A stretch of DNA of 64,000 bases, from positions 70,547,267-70,611,266 of the forward strand of contig OY720346.1 in assembly GCA_963082975.1 (NCBI GenBank), read 5' to 3'. Numbering within the stretch: position 1 is the first letter of the stretch; each line of letters begins with the position of its first letter. The position numbers were made by a program, and so were the translations under genes. Origin of the DNA: Labia minor. Its lineage: Eukaryota > Arthropoda > Insecta > Dermaptera > Spongiphoridae. The notes beneath the pieces were generated by a model. That model was not told where the DNA came from, searched no databases, and worked only from the letters and a program-made list of their open reading frames with translations. Positions 24,607-36,864 of this stretch are shown in pieces.

Positions 24607-27600
24607 ATGGGATGTATTTTTTCAAAAGAAAATTCAGCTCAACCTAAAGTCGAAGAAAATAAACCGAAAGAATATTCTTGGTACACTGTATTTATTTGTT
24701 TTTATTTTGTTTATAAAGATATATATTTTATTCTTATATAATATTTTACTTATACAGGGATAAACGAGAACGTGTTGATCCAAAAAAATATTTGATTGAA
24801 AATTTAAAAGATGAAGTTGTAATTAAATTGCCCGGATCTGTCAATGGAGAACAATTTCTTATTCAGAATTGTCAAAACACTTGCATTTATATACTGGATC
24901 ATATCAATACAATTTCAATTGATGAATGTACCAATTGTAAAATAATATTAGGGCCTGTTAAAGGAAGGTTAGTTTTAATATGTTTATTTACTTTTGTTAT
25001 TTAAAAGAATATTATTGCTGATTCTAGAACAAAATAAATTAATTAAACCAACATTCCAATCAAATAATAATATTTTTTGAATAGATAATTATTTTTATTT
25101 GTAAATTGTTTACTTTTTTAATTGATAAGTCAAATATTTGCTAAAGTTTTTTACTTTTAATCTTTCAGTGCTTTTTTGAGAGATTGCAGTAATTGTAATT
25201 GCATATTAGGATGTGGACAATTTCGTACTCGTGATTGTAAAAAGATGAATATATTTTTATGTTGTCCCACCCAGCCAATAATTGAGTCTTCTAGTTTGAT
25301 GTTTTTTGGATGTTACCAACTCTATTATAAAGAATTAGAAGGTAATAATACAACCATAAATTTAAAATTCAAAATAAAATAAAAAAAACAAAAATTAATA
25401 AATCTAATTTATTTAATATTATATTAATTATATTAATATTATATTATTATATATTTATTTATATACAAATTTATTTAATTTACTTGAATATAAAAAAATC
25501 TTGCAAGCAGGTATTATAATTGAATTTATAAGAAGATATTTTATATCTAACTTTATATTTGGTAATTATATAAACTGGTCATCCAGTCATGTATTTGGAT
25601 AAAACTTTACCAGTGACTTCCTTTTTAATTCCAAATAAACTTTTCTTATGCTATTTTTGCGGGACGCTTCTAGTTTACGAGATAAAAAGGATTAAAGTTT
25701 GTCAGATTAGCTTATTATGAACCTCAAAATATGATATCATTAAATAATGTTTTATTGACTAATTCACTAATTATTCACTTATATCTAATATTCGATTTTT
25801 TTCGGTACGGAGTGGATATAGGAAAATTATTTAATTAATCTATATCTAATCCGAACTGAATATAAAGAAATTAGTGGAGCCCTCTGATGGTCAAATGAAT
25901 AAAACATGGTAGATAAATAGAATATCAATGGATTTTGATGCAAATTTTAATACTTTTTATCTCGTAACTAGAAGCGACCCGCAAAAATAGCATAAGAAAA
26001 GTATATTTGGAATTTATAAAGGAATCCACTAGTAAAGTTTTATCCAAATCCATGACTGGATGACCAGTTTATATAATTACCTTATATATAGAGAACAAAG
26101 TAAGAATTAATTAAATTTTATGGTATTCTCTCTTATTTTGTTTTTAATTTTAGATCAATTTCATAAAGCTGGTTTAAGTTTTTTTAATAATTTATGGACG
26201 AACATCCATGATTATACTCCATGGGATTCAGAAAAAAATTCCCGTCTTCTCACCCGATCCACAATAAATTTAAAGGAATATTTTAATGATGAAACTTTTG
26301 AGTAATTTATTTTTTTTTATTAATTATATTATTAAATTTTCTTTGAATCTATTATAATTACTTCTAATTTAATTTTTATTTTATTTTTTCATTTGTTTCT
26401 ATTTAGTAATAAATTCTCACTAAATTCTGAGCTTAGTGTGGTGCCTTATACATATGGCGTTGAAAATTTGACAAGTAACGCCCAAAATGATTCTTGTTTA
26501 GTTGCATTCTTTAGTGATGGACAACATGTCGACCGTACTAGAGCATTTATACGAAATATTTACCAAGAAAATGTAAGAAAACTATTCAAGGATGGATCTA
26601 GATATTTACTTTAAACAATCGATTTTTTTCAATTCAACACTTTTATTTTTACACAAATAAATAAATTATATTTTTGAAATGAATCCATTATTTGTTTTAT
26701 GTGTGAATGATTTCACTTACAGGCCGAATGTATTTTAATATCTAGTAAAGAAATAAATTTAAAACCTGAGAAAGCTGAAACAATATTCTTAACGAATGCT
26801 TATCATTCCATTTTGCAACGAGGAAAAGTCATTGGCCTCTACTACAACGGTCCAGATTGTATTAAATCCTGTCAAAAGGTAACAAAAAAATTAAATAATA
26901 GACAGGATGATTTGAATGTTTTGATATATATCTCAAAAGAATACAAATACAAAAATTATTCTTGTCAAAAATACTTTTCTAACAATTTATCAACACAATT
27001 GTTTTAATTATTATCTAAATCTTGACAAATTATTTTCTCATCTTTTTAGATTCTACATTTTTATTTTATTCTATATAATAGATAGGTTAAACTATAATTT
27101 AATCCTCTGTTATAAAAAATTTCATAGTTAATTACCCAATGTAATTGCATAAGCAAATAATCATCCCATAGGAATATGGGGGTTATTATTTTCCATTTGT
27201 TTATGAATAAAAAAATAATACAAAATTGTTATACATTTGAATACTACACTAACTTCTATAATTATTTTGAGATGAAATTTATAATTATAATAAGTTTGAA
27301 AAATAATCAATAAATTATTGATTAATTTCATTTAAAATATTTATTCTTAATTATTAATTGATGAAACTAAATTTTATACTGGGAAATTATCTTTTATTTC
27401 TATTATTATTTGTTTCTTATATTTGATTTATATTATTTACTACTATGAAAATTTATTTAATTTTTATCCAATTTCCTTTTCAAAACTTTACAAATCTAAT
27501 TTTTTTTAATATCTTGTTTTTGTATAGGTCGCCATGGATATTGCAACATCAACAGGATCAACTGGTCTAGTTTATGTGAGCTCAAATCCAAAAACAACAA

Positions 27601-27647
27601 TTTTACAAATAAATCTTTTCTTCAGTTATATCAATGATTTTAATTAA
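24607..27647 (+). CDS. RP2: Protein XRP2 (RP2), ARL3 GTPase-activating protein
   Basis: GAP for ARL3 in ciliary and Golgi membrane trafficking. Exons: 24607-24680, 24758-24967, 25169-25341, 26154-26301, 26407-26572, 26723-26878, 27528-27647; 348 aa, against about 350 in vertebrates. The N-terminus MGCIFSKEN carries the Gly2/Cys3 dual acylation signal that anchors RP2 to membranes. Residues about 25-200 form the tubulin-cofactor-C-like beta-helix ([29 protein letters not shown]); this Gln and Arg sit where the catalytic Gln/Arg-finger pair lies in human RP2. [14 protein letters not shown] is family-typical. The C-terminal part ([10 protein letters not shown] to the end) is the ferredoxin-like/NDK-like domain; its last exon is diverged. 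Start chosen for the acylation motif. Intron 3 contains transposon C2. Confidence 0.95.
25561..26081. mobile_element. Long-TIR element C, uninterrupted copy (C2), in RP2 intron 3
   Basis: Ends are inverted: AATTATATAAACTGGTCATC at the left recurs as its complement at the right, and similarity continues for about 150 bp inward through TTTGGATAAAACTTTAC and the TTACGAGATAAAAA box. There is no open frame. The outermost 30 bp differ from copy C1 but are again mutually inverted within the copy. Confidence 0.7.
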
Positions 27648-28775
27648 TATTATACAAACATTATTATGAAAAATATCATATCCTGTTTCTATTTTAAAGA
27701 GAAAAACACTTTGGATCAATATTAATCTATTCTAGTCAATGTATGTGATTTCTATATCAAAAACAAAAACAAACAAAAAACGTCACAAAAATGATTATTA
27801 TAAATATTTTTTATATTTTATAAATGTTGCCTCAATATTTATTAATAATATAGATGTAATTTTATTCTATATATATATATATATATTATATACATGTAAT
27901 AAATATGCATTTATTTTAAACTATTGTGCCATTAATTTTTTTATATTATAAAAAACATTTTAAAAAATTATTGTCGTTAAAATACATTTTAAAAACTATT
28001 ATCTTTTTTCATGTTCCTTTATATGTATGGAAAAATAAATATATATTCTAAATATACATATATTACTAATATTTATTTTATTTTATTTCCTAATTCCCTT
28101 GTTATTCTTATTTTCTATCTAGTATAGTTTCAATTTTAATTAAAGAAAAATTTCAATAATTTTTTTATAATAACTATCTTCTTATCTCTATAATGCTGTT
28201 TAATTCAAGTTTCTGGTTGCGATAACTAGTTACATTAACTATTTAATTTTTATTCATTTATAAATAAAAAAACAAATTTGTCCGTCAAAATAAAATAAAT
28301 TCATTAATTAAATTTAAACTTTATTTAATTATTAGATTTATAATTAATTGAAGAATTTAATAATTCTATTTTATTTGAAATTCATGGGAAATTAATATCT
28401 CTTAAATAAAATAAATAAAATATTGTAATTGAATATCTCAATTTATTCATTTTAATAAATATATATAATTATTTATAAAATAATTAACAGTTTTTTTATT
28501 ATTTTTTAACAAATCTATTTATAATCTTTACAACTACAAATTGTACTGAAAACAGAACATTCTGTAAATATATACCATTCCCCTTCTGAACATTTAATGA
28601 TAAAAATAATGGTTAAAATAAAACTGCTTTAAGAATTTAAAAATATATAACAATTAAATTTTACATAAATGAGATCTTTACTGATATATAATGATTAAAT
28701 GATAGGATTATAGGATGATTCCAGTGTCATCATTTTAATCATTTAATGATTATTTTCAGCCTAAGAATCTTTTTA

Positions 28776-28806
<31 letters not shown>

Positions 28807-29521
28807 TTATGTTTACAGTAAATAATTATGTTAAGAGTTCTTAATTTCTCAAAAATTAATTATCATAATTAATTTTGATCATGAAATGTAAAGGTTCAAA
28901 TTGTAATAGTCATACAATTCTAATGACAATAATTCATACAAATCAGTTTTCTAAATGTTGTCAGTTACGAATTTTGAAATAATTATTACATATTTGAGTG
29001 TATATTATAAATTTTAAGTAAAAGTAATTTAATATGATAGTGATACAACAATCATAAGAATATCTAATATTAACAGAATATTGTAGACTCGTTGCATGAC
29101 TTTTTAAAATATTTTAAATATCTTAAGTGAACTTTAACTGGTTATATAAATTGAAAATTAATTGAAACTAATTAATTAGTAATTAATTTTAAGTGTAATA
29201 TAGAGATTAAAAAAGTATAATTTAACGATTTCTCTATTATAGATTCTGAAAAGATTGAATGTTATTATTAATATTTATTTTCAGAATAACACAGAAGAGT
29301 AAAGAGAATGAGAAATCTCCGCATAGTTAAAAAATTAATTATCTAAATACTTAAAGAGAACATTTCATGAATGTAAATAATGAAAGCTTACATTTGAATA
29401 GTTAAAGCTATGAAAATCCAATTACTGAATAGATGATTTAAATATATACTTAAAGGAACCAACTACCTTTCTGTTTTTAAAAATATCAAAGATATGTTTT
29501 GAGATATAGATTTCTTTTTTC
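27648..29521. other. Convergent intergenic region RP2/TRAPPC13
   Basis: AT-rich DNA between the 3' ends of two convergent genes. I see no coding exon. (TA)n tracts lie near 27,872 and 28,778. Poly(A) signals of both genes should lie here. Confidence 0.6.
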
Positions 29522-29557
29522 TTTTTACCGACCGACGATAGTAAGGGAGGTATTGTT
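29522..29557 (+). repeat. Family A 5'-end fragment (A3)
   Basis: A 36-bp match to the left end of family A (TTTTTACCGACCGACGATAG and GTAAGGGAGGTATTGTT). It stops within 5 bp of the TRAPPC13 stop codon, so it forms the start of that gene's 3' UTR, in antisense. Confidence 0.75.
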
Positions 29558-29561
29558 ATAA

Positions 29562-32500
29562 TTATTCTTCCATTCGAACAACAAATACTTGAGCGAGATC
29601 ATCATAAAAATAATTCCGTTTTAGTAGATTATCAATAAGGCGAATTCGTGAAATATTCTGAAATATTAAAAAAAAATATTAACAATATATAAGCAAAAAA
29701 CTTAAAATAATGATTCAATAAAAATATAGTTAAGAAGATTTTATAATGATCTTGTTAGAATGTTTATATTTAACTGAGGAAAGAGTATGTGTATGTTATA
29801 CTCTCACACACACACAAACATATATAATTTAATTTTATAGCTTTTCCAACAGTTTCTGTGGAAATAAATGAATTGCCAGACAATAATAGGAACAAATTTT
29901 AACTTTCAATAAGAAGTTGGCAATTTACATTTTTATATAACAAACAAACTGAGTATATATGATGCATAATCAAAGATGATATTATAAACTACATTTTAGT
30001 GATAAAATAATCTCAATAGCGAGAACTTAAATATTTAGAAATCGATATATTATTATTTTGAAATTATTATGAAAAATTGTTCACCTGTAAGCCGGGGGCG
30101 AGAGGAATTAAGCAAAGTGAGACGAGTGTTTTTCCACCAGGTTCTAATTTTCCAAGATGACGTCCAGAGACACCACTCCAGGCAAGGCCACTATTTGAAC
30201 TTGGTTCTAAATTCAGTGTCAGATCCATTTGTCTAACACTTAAATCAAAAAAATCCCAACATTAATTAATAAATTATTAATTCATATTAAAATTTTAATT
30301 TTTAATAATTATATAAGACAATTGGATCGTTGCAAAGTAAAAGGGTCGATGTCCATTATAGCAATTTTCCTAGGAACTAAAAAAAATGATCCGTTTTCAA
30401 TTTATTATCTTCTTATTTAGATGTATATTACATTTAATTAATTAATGAAAAGTACCCCCCCCCACCCAGAGAAAAAATTGCTTTAGTATAAGAAATGTAC
30501 GCTTATCAATTATGTATTAAATAATAAGCCAATAATTCAAACATTTTAATTTGCAACAATTCATTTAATATATAACATTACTAATAATTAAATATAATAT
30601 AATATACCATGTGTTCATAATTCGACAAACAAATTCAAATGGTTGTTCCAGGTGAACTATATTTGGTAGTTGTTGTACAGATAATCGAATATCATCATAA
30701 TTTGGTGCCTAAAAATAAAAAATGGAATGTCGATATTTAATTTTTATTTAAAAATTATAACTTTAACATTTTTTTAATTCATAAAATCCCTTTAATTATA
30801 TATATATTAGAATTTAAAAATTCTAATTAAATATTAAAAAAATTAAAAAAGAATTTAAATTAATTACTATTTTATAATTTTTTTTCTTTAAACAAAGTAA
30901 AAAAATCTTCTGGTTAAAAATACTATGAAACATTACTATTTTTCAAAATCCTACTAATTAAAAACGTTTCTATTTAAAAAATAAAAATAAATAATGTCGA
31001 GGTCGGATCCGATCTCACTCTAGTAAATCTGTTATTAGAAACTACCATAGAGAGTAAGGATTAATATTAATTAATATTATTAATGTTCCATAATGTTCAC
31101 TAGACGAATGCATTTTCTCATAATCTATAATAATATTTGTCTTCATTTTACTCAAAATTTTCTATCAAATTAAGTTTGGTTGTTTTTCAATTTTGGCTCG
31201 AAATAAAAATAATGATTGCCACTACTGCTATAGTCCATAGTTTTGAGTTCAAATGTCCTGGTATTTTCAGAAGAAGATATTACTATTACTATTCATTTAA
31301 ACAGATACATAATACAATAGAATCATTTGGGGATTGGAAAAAACAAATATTAAAACATACGAGTCGTTGTAATTGACTAGTTTGTAATCGTCCTCGTTCG
31401 CCAAGATTTGATCGCCAAACAATATCTAATTTGCCGATATTGGTTGCACCACTTAAAAGTTTCACATCCTGTGTGAGACTAGCATGGGGCGATAAACAAT
31501 AGAGAAACTGTCTACTTGCGTTCGCAGCAACTACATTTATGGATCCGAAAACGGACCCTCCTACCGGCTCGGGAACAGAGTTAAGCGCACGTACTAAAAG
31601 AAAAAAAATAACTCTTACTATTTCGTCCATTTGTACTTCACTTTTAATATTTGGAAAATTAAAAAAAAAAATTAAATTATTTACCTGAAAATAGATCAGA
31701 TGATTCAAGTGAAACTTTTTCCAAACATATTGGTCCAGATGTTATATTTTGTACTTGTGCTTCTAAATAAACTTCATCAGACTGTAAAATATTAATATAT
31801 CATATATATATATATATAGATTTATAATTTAAATTCTAAATTTTATGATTAAAATTTTTTTACAAGATGTTATTATAAATAATACCTAGTGTTAGAGAAA
31901 ACCATACTATAATATATATATTGTTATTACTTAGAATTGAGTTTATATGATCATTTATTTGAATGATCTTGGTTATATTCATGAATTTTTGGTATTAATA
32001 AATAAGAATATTTAGAAAACCAATTCTTAAAAAACTTAATTTAATTGTTAGAAAATTTTCTTCTCTAGTATTCTAGAAGAATTTAAATTAAGGTTCAAAT
32101 ATCGGATAACGTCTATTATTGTGCAGTAAATGGACTCATTTCATCAAAATTATTATCCAAGGTAATAAAAATTAAAATATTAAGATATATAAAACCATTA
32201 ATATTGTTGAATTATGAGTGTGAGACGAGGTCTAGGACTTTGATGGACGAAAATGGATTTATAGAATTTGAAAATAAGATTCTTTTAACCATTTATAGAG
32301 GAAGAAGAATGAAGTCACTAAGGAATGGGAGAGGTGAGGAATAGTTAGGGACATAAAATTGAAAAGGTTTCAATGAGTGGGATACATGACTGGAATGAGT
32401 GAGAAAGAATATTTGAGGGGAGACCAATTGAGAAGTAACGAGTTGGTAATCTAAGAACTCAGTGGGTAAACATAAAGAGAATATGAAGAGAGATGATAGG

Positions 32501-34756
32501 GAGAGAATAGTTGGATGATAGTGGCTTAGAATAAGAACAGTTGGAGGAATGTGGTTGTTAACGCCGAGAACTTTCAGAGTTCCGTGGCGTCATAGGGATA
32601 AATAGATAGATTTCTTCCCTCTGCCATTTAAATCATTCTCACTTAAGAAGTTTTGATATTAATCCAAAATAATTAATTTAATTAATCTTTAATGTTAACT
32701 AAAAGAATATATATATATATTTATATATATATAAGACATGAGAAAAAAGAATTAACATAAAGAGATTAAATAACTATAGAAATTAGAATAGAATAATACT
32801 AATAAATACTATTTTTAACATTTAAATTATTTTTTAAATTGTTTATTTCTATTTTGTGTTTAAATACATCTAAATTTAATCTAAAAAGCTTCATCTACAA
32901 CTAATACTTTCTGATAAAGCCAAATAATTTTAGAAGAAATTAACTTACAACAAAATCCTGAAACCATGCAAGTCAGCCAGCATGCAAATATAATTAGAAA
33001 AGAAAAAAATAGATTAGTTGATGATGATGATCTTATATACAAGTTTAGTACAAATTAAAATAAGCTAAGAAATTAAAAGTCAATGTGCACTATAACAATA
33101 TTTATACAATCTTATTATGAAGAAAAATAAAATAAATATTTACTTCTGCATTATAAAATTTCGTTTTAACATCAAGAGGCTTCAGAACTTGGAATTTAAA
33201 AAATTTTCTAAATGATTGACGTGACCGATTTGGTGTTGAATAACTTACTTCACACACAAGTCTAAAATAACATAAATTTTAATATATAATTTAATAAATT
33301 ATAATATTTTATCTGTAATTTGTTTTTATTAATTAGTACAGATATTTATAATTTTTCTCTTACATATGAGTTCCCACTTCTTTAACTTCATGGTGTATAA
33401 CATCATCTACCGTTTGACCAGGATGAAGTTCTAATGCCACTGATTCTGATTGATGGCCAGATAATGGGATTCTTTGTGTTGTTGTTTGTAAATCTGCCTA
33501 TGAACAAAAAAAAATACATATATATAATTTAATATAATAATATATTATTAATAAATCATATTTTATTTTTGACGTAATTATTAAGTGTATATTATTTCTT
33601 ATCAGAGGATTGGTAATGGGCACGCCCTCGGATGGCAATTGAATTTAATATTTTATACTAAAGTTAATTTCAAATATCCAGTCATTATTTAATTTTAAAT
33701 ATTTTTGAATAAGATTATGTATTACGAATGAGTTGAAAGTATTTTTACAATAAAATATAAATAGTATTTCATTAGATTCTATATTTTTAAATAAATTTTT
33801 GGATTAATGAAATGAGAAATTTTAAATAAATATTAATATTATTAATGATTCATAATGCTCACTAGACACTAGAGACTAGACGAATGCATTTTTCTCATTT
33901 TAGTAATTATTTTCAATTTTTAAATATAAAATAAATAAAAATGTATTATTTGTTAATGTATATATATATTTATATCTAATCAATCTATTTTCAATAAATT
34001 TGTATATAAATAAATTAAATTAATTACCTTTACAGAAACATCTTTGGCAACTTGATTACTATCATTATGAACACAAATATAACTTGAAAAAATTTCCCCT
34101 AAATAAATATTCCTAAAAAGTAAATGAAAATTAGATTATTATTAAGTTGATTTAAATTAAGGATGGTTGGTATATGTCCTTTTACCCGAAACTTTGTGGT
34201 AGGAGAAGAAATTGACCTGCAGTAAGCGTTTCAACTCCATGTACAGATGTAACATCATGTTTTAATGCGTTATTTAATAATGTTCCTGGGAGATCTTTTG
34301 AATCGCTTGTGACTATTAAAGGACTAGTCAGAGTAGGTCTTGTCAAGCGCATGACTAATTAGCAAAAAAATAAATTAGCATTATACAAAAATAAATTTTT
34401 TATTCATACATATTAATTATTTATATATAAATATATTTATTATTTATATATATAAACATAAATCAATTATCAACAATAATAATTCTCATATAAATTATAA
34501 ATATAATATGTGACCTAAAGATGTTCTATATTTATATATAACATACATTTAAGAACCTTGTTGATGAACAAACTATCATAAAAAATTCTGAAATTCATTT
34601 TGATGCCATTTCAATTTATAATTTACATAAGCATATGAAAAGACTTTATCTAATAAATGAATGAAGATCATTAAATTCAATGTAAATGAATATTGAATGT
34701 ATGAAAAGATTACCCTTTAATGCTAGTAGATGTTCATTTTTGTCTTTATTTTCCAT
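29562..34756 (-). CDS. TRAPPC13: Trafficking protein particle complex subunit 13
   Basis: Subunit of the metazoan TRAPPIII complex, a Rab1 exchange factor in ER-Golgi traffic and autophagy. Exons (minus): 34756-34714, 34354-34186, 34112-34028, 33497-33364, 33261-33144, 32957-32949, 31781-31685, 31593-31361, 30708-30608, 30238-30085, 29657-29562; 412 aa, near the 417 of the human protein. Family blocks in order: [107 protein letters not shown], and a C-terminal [17 protein letters not shown]. The fold is immunoglobulin-like with no catalytic site. One exon is only 9 nt. It shares a 510-bp divergent promoter interval with NDUFA11. Confidence 0.95.
31061..31122 (+). repeat. Dispersed intronic repeat, copy 1
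   Basis: AATGTTCACTAGACGAATGC and the following ATTTTCTCAT recur, with their AT-rich leader, at 33,826-33,900 in another intron of the same gene. Confidence 0.6.
32103..32607 (+). mobile_element. RTE-like LINE fragment in TRAPPC13 intron
   Basis: Plus-strand translation reads [32 protein letters not shown] and [19 protein letters not shown], the thumb/post-RT region of RTE-type LINEs (compare the usual YGCETW motif). It continues in degraded form into the same C-terminal tail as the LINE at 38.9-39.5 kb. It has several stops and is antisense to TRAPPC13. Confidence 0.75.
32949..32957 (-). other. TRAPPC13: 9-nt microexon of TRAPPC13
   Basis: The exon is GATTTTGTT (Asp-Phe-Val), with acceptor TGGTTTCAG before it and donor GTAAGTTAA after it. 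Including it keeps the frame between KFYNAE and SDEVYLEAQ and brings the protein nearer the length of homologues, which have a few more residues at this point. Skipping also keeps frame, so it could be alternative. Confidence 0.65.
33826..33900 (+). repeat. Dispersed intronic repeat, copy 2
   Basis: Same unit as at 31,061, with an extra internal duplication of CACTAGA/GACTAGA. Both copies are in introns of TRAPPC13. Confidence 0.6.
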
Positions 34757-35265
34757 TTTTATTTATTGTATTTGTAATCGGTAAGTTATTCGTTTTTCTT
34801 AATAAATATTGATTTAAATTAAATAAAATAAATTATTGAAATAGAATACATGCTTAAGTGTCAACTAAATTAAAATGTGACAGTCGGGAAAGCCAACAAG
34901 TAAATATAAAAAATTTGATTTTTAAAATATTATTTCTTTATATAAATATATATATATGTATATTTATTTATTAGATTTTTTTATTTAAATTTATATAAAG
35001 TATTTAATAAGATTCATATATAAATACAAATTTTGTTATATATGAATAGACCATAGACTTTAGATATTGTCCATACTGTATGGATATATATTTTGACAGT
35101 TTCTGTAACAATAAATTACTTATGTAAGAACTCTATATTTAAATATAAATATTTAATTATTCTTATTATTAATAATTAATATTTTATTTTTCATTCCAGC
35201 AAATTTATATATTAAATATCTTTGGCTTACGAAAGAAATAAATTTATATTTAAATTGAGGTTAAA
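34757..35265. promoter_or_regulatory. Divergent promoter interval TRAPPC13/NDUFA11
   Basis: Only 509 bp separate the two start codons, which point away from each other, so both promoters must lie here or overlap. The sequence is AT-rich and I cannot name individual core elements. Confidence 0.6.
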
Positions 35266-35763
35266 ATGGATTCTCAAAATCTTACAAAATATAAATATTA
35301 TGATAGTCCTGATGGTGAAGATTGTTTCTACAAATTGTTTTACACCACAAAAATTGCAGGCTTAACTGGGATTGGCGCTGGTACTTTTGATATTCTTTAT
35401 AATAGCAATCCCAGAGGTTTTGCACAAACAGCACGCAGATACGGCTATTATATAGGACCTTTAGTTGGTATGGCTGCTGCTTTTACTGCTACCACTTGTT
35501 TAGCCACTACAATAAGGAAAAAGGATGATCAATGGAATTATGCATTCGGCGGATTGGCTTCTGGCTCTATCGTAGGATTATGGACAAAAAATCGTCTCTT
35601 CGGCTTTGCCTGTTCATTAGCCTTGGCTGTTGCTGGTGCAATTAAAAAAGATTCTATCGTAAACAACTGGCGCTTTTACCCTGAAGTTGAGGGAACAACT
35701 TCTTTCATGTGGTCAAACACACATGATTATACTCTTTCTAAAGATCCACGGGATAGTAATTAA
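35266..35763 (+). CDS. NDUFA11: NADH dehydrogenase [ubiquinone] 1 alpha subcomplex subunit 11
   Basis: Accessory subunit (B14.7) of respiratory complex I in the inner mitochondrial membrane; it stabilises the membrane arm. The single-exon frame gives 165 aa, in the range of insect B14.7. The N-terminal YYDSPDGEDCFYKLF is typical of insect members, followed by Tim17-like membrane segments at about residues 28-45, 60-82 and 92-125 (small-residue-rich: GLTGIGAGTFDILY, GPLVGMAAAFTATTCLATT, YAFGGLASGSIVGLW). The first ATG in frame gives the expected N-terminus. About 25 polar residues extend the C-terminus past KDSIVNNWRFYPE. A poly(A) signal AATAAA lies near 35,842. Confidence 0.9.
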   Translation: MDSQNLTKYKYYDSPDGEDCFYKLFYTTKIAGLTGIGAGTFDILYNSNPRGFAQTARRYGYYIGPLVGMAAAFTATTCLATTIRKKDDQWNYAFGGLASGSIVGLWTKNRLFGFACSLALAVAGAIKKDSIVNNWRFYPEVEGTTSFMWSNTHDYTLSKDPRDSN

Positions 35764-36864
35764 CGACCTACTAAGAAGTGAATTAGAAAACAATTTTTTT
35801 TAATTTAGAAATCGTTAAATTGTAATATCTTATTGTAAATATAATAAAATAATTATTTAATTAATTATTTTTTTATTTTATATTCATTTTCTTTATTTTA
35901 CTATCATTCTGTGTTTAAATTAAATGAAATGAAACATTTTCAAGAAACTATCTATCAACAGTATTATTTTTCCCAAATAACTCAAAAATTAATATTATTT
36001 TTTTGAAAAATTATTTATTACTTATTTAACAAATATTTTTTACTTTCTCATCATCATATCTTAAATAATTTATATGAGTATTTAATAATTAATATAAAAA
36101 AGCTTCATTTCTATATATAACCATAGATTAATTTCAAGGATATTATTAAAAAAAAGCTGGGATTAAAACATAATCAAGATATCCGATTTCATAAAAAATT
36201 AATTAATATGAGGTATGTTTGATATATGCTCGGAAGCAGCAAGGGTAAAGTAGCTCTTTTTGACGAATGGAGAGCTATTCCTCAGGACAACATAAGAGCT
36301 CTAGTTGTCGAGATGCCAAGAATTGCAGCAATGATGGTTGCACGAGAAGGAAATACCTGTTTTTGAACTCAATTCACTATTTTTTTTTTCAATGATTTTT
36401 CTTGTTTAAGACAATATGTATAAATTAAAATCTCGTTGAAGATCGATGTGTAAATATGTAAGTATTAGTTTTTATTTAATTTTAATTGTAAATTTTAAAT
36501 AAAATATTTTAAATTTAAGGAACACTTATTAAGAAAAGTTATAAATATATCATATTAAGAGTTTATTCAATTTCATAAAATTAAATTTTATTAATTATTT
36601 TCAAAAAAATCTTATACGTTTTTTTGGTAGTTTATTTATTATATATGTGATTTGGAGAAAAATGTCATCTTGACTCAATATTCCTGATGTCAAATGAGGG
36701 CTGCCTGAAAATTTGCTAAATAAAAATTATAATATAATAGTATAAATTAATGAAACTTCACCGAGTGTTTAATAATGCTTTAATATATATTAAATAAAAA
36801 TAATTTAATTTTTTATGTACAATTACAATAATTACAGAAAATAAAACTAAAAAATATATAAATA
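35764..36864. other. Convergent intergenic region after NDUFA11
   Basis: AT-rich DNA between convergent gene ends. Its only recognised content is the Tc1 tail at 36,226-36,366. Confidence 0.6.
36226..36366 (+). mobile_element. Tc1-type transposase C-terminal fragment
   Basis: The frame reads LFDEWRAIPQDNIRALVVEM, then PRIAAMMVAREGNTCF and a stop. This is the C-terminal tail of a Tc1-type transposase (W..IPQ..I..LV.SMPRR). Forty-six codons are open, but terminal repeats and the catalytic region are absent. It is a relic. Confidence 0.8.

Noticed and set aside
36226-36366. Possible domesticated transposase gene
   Set aside because: Only the 46-residue Tc1 tail is present, without a DNA-binding or catalytic domain, splice context or promoter; a relic is simpler.
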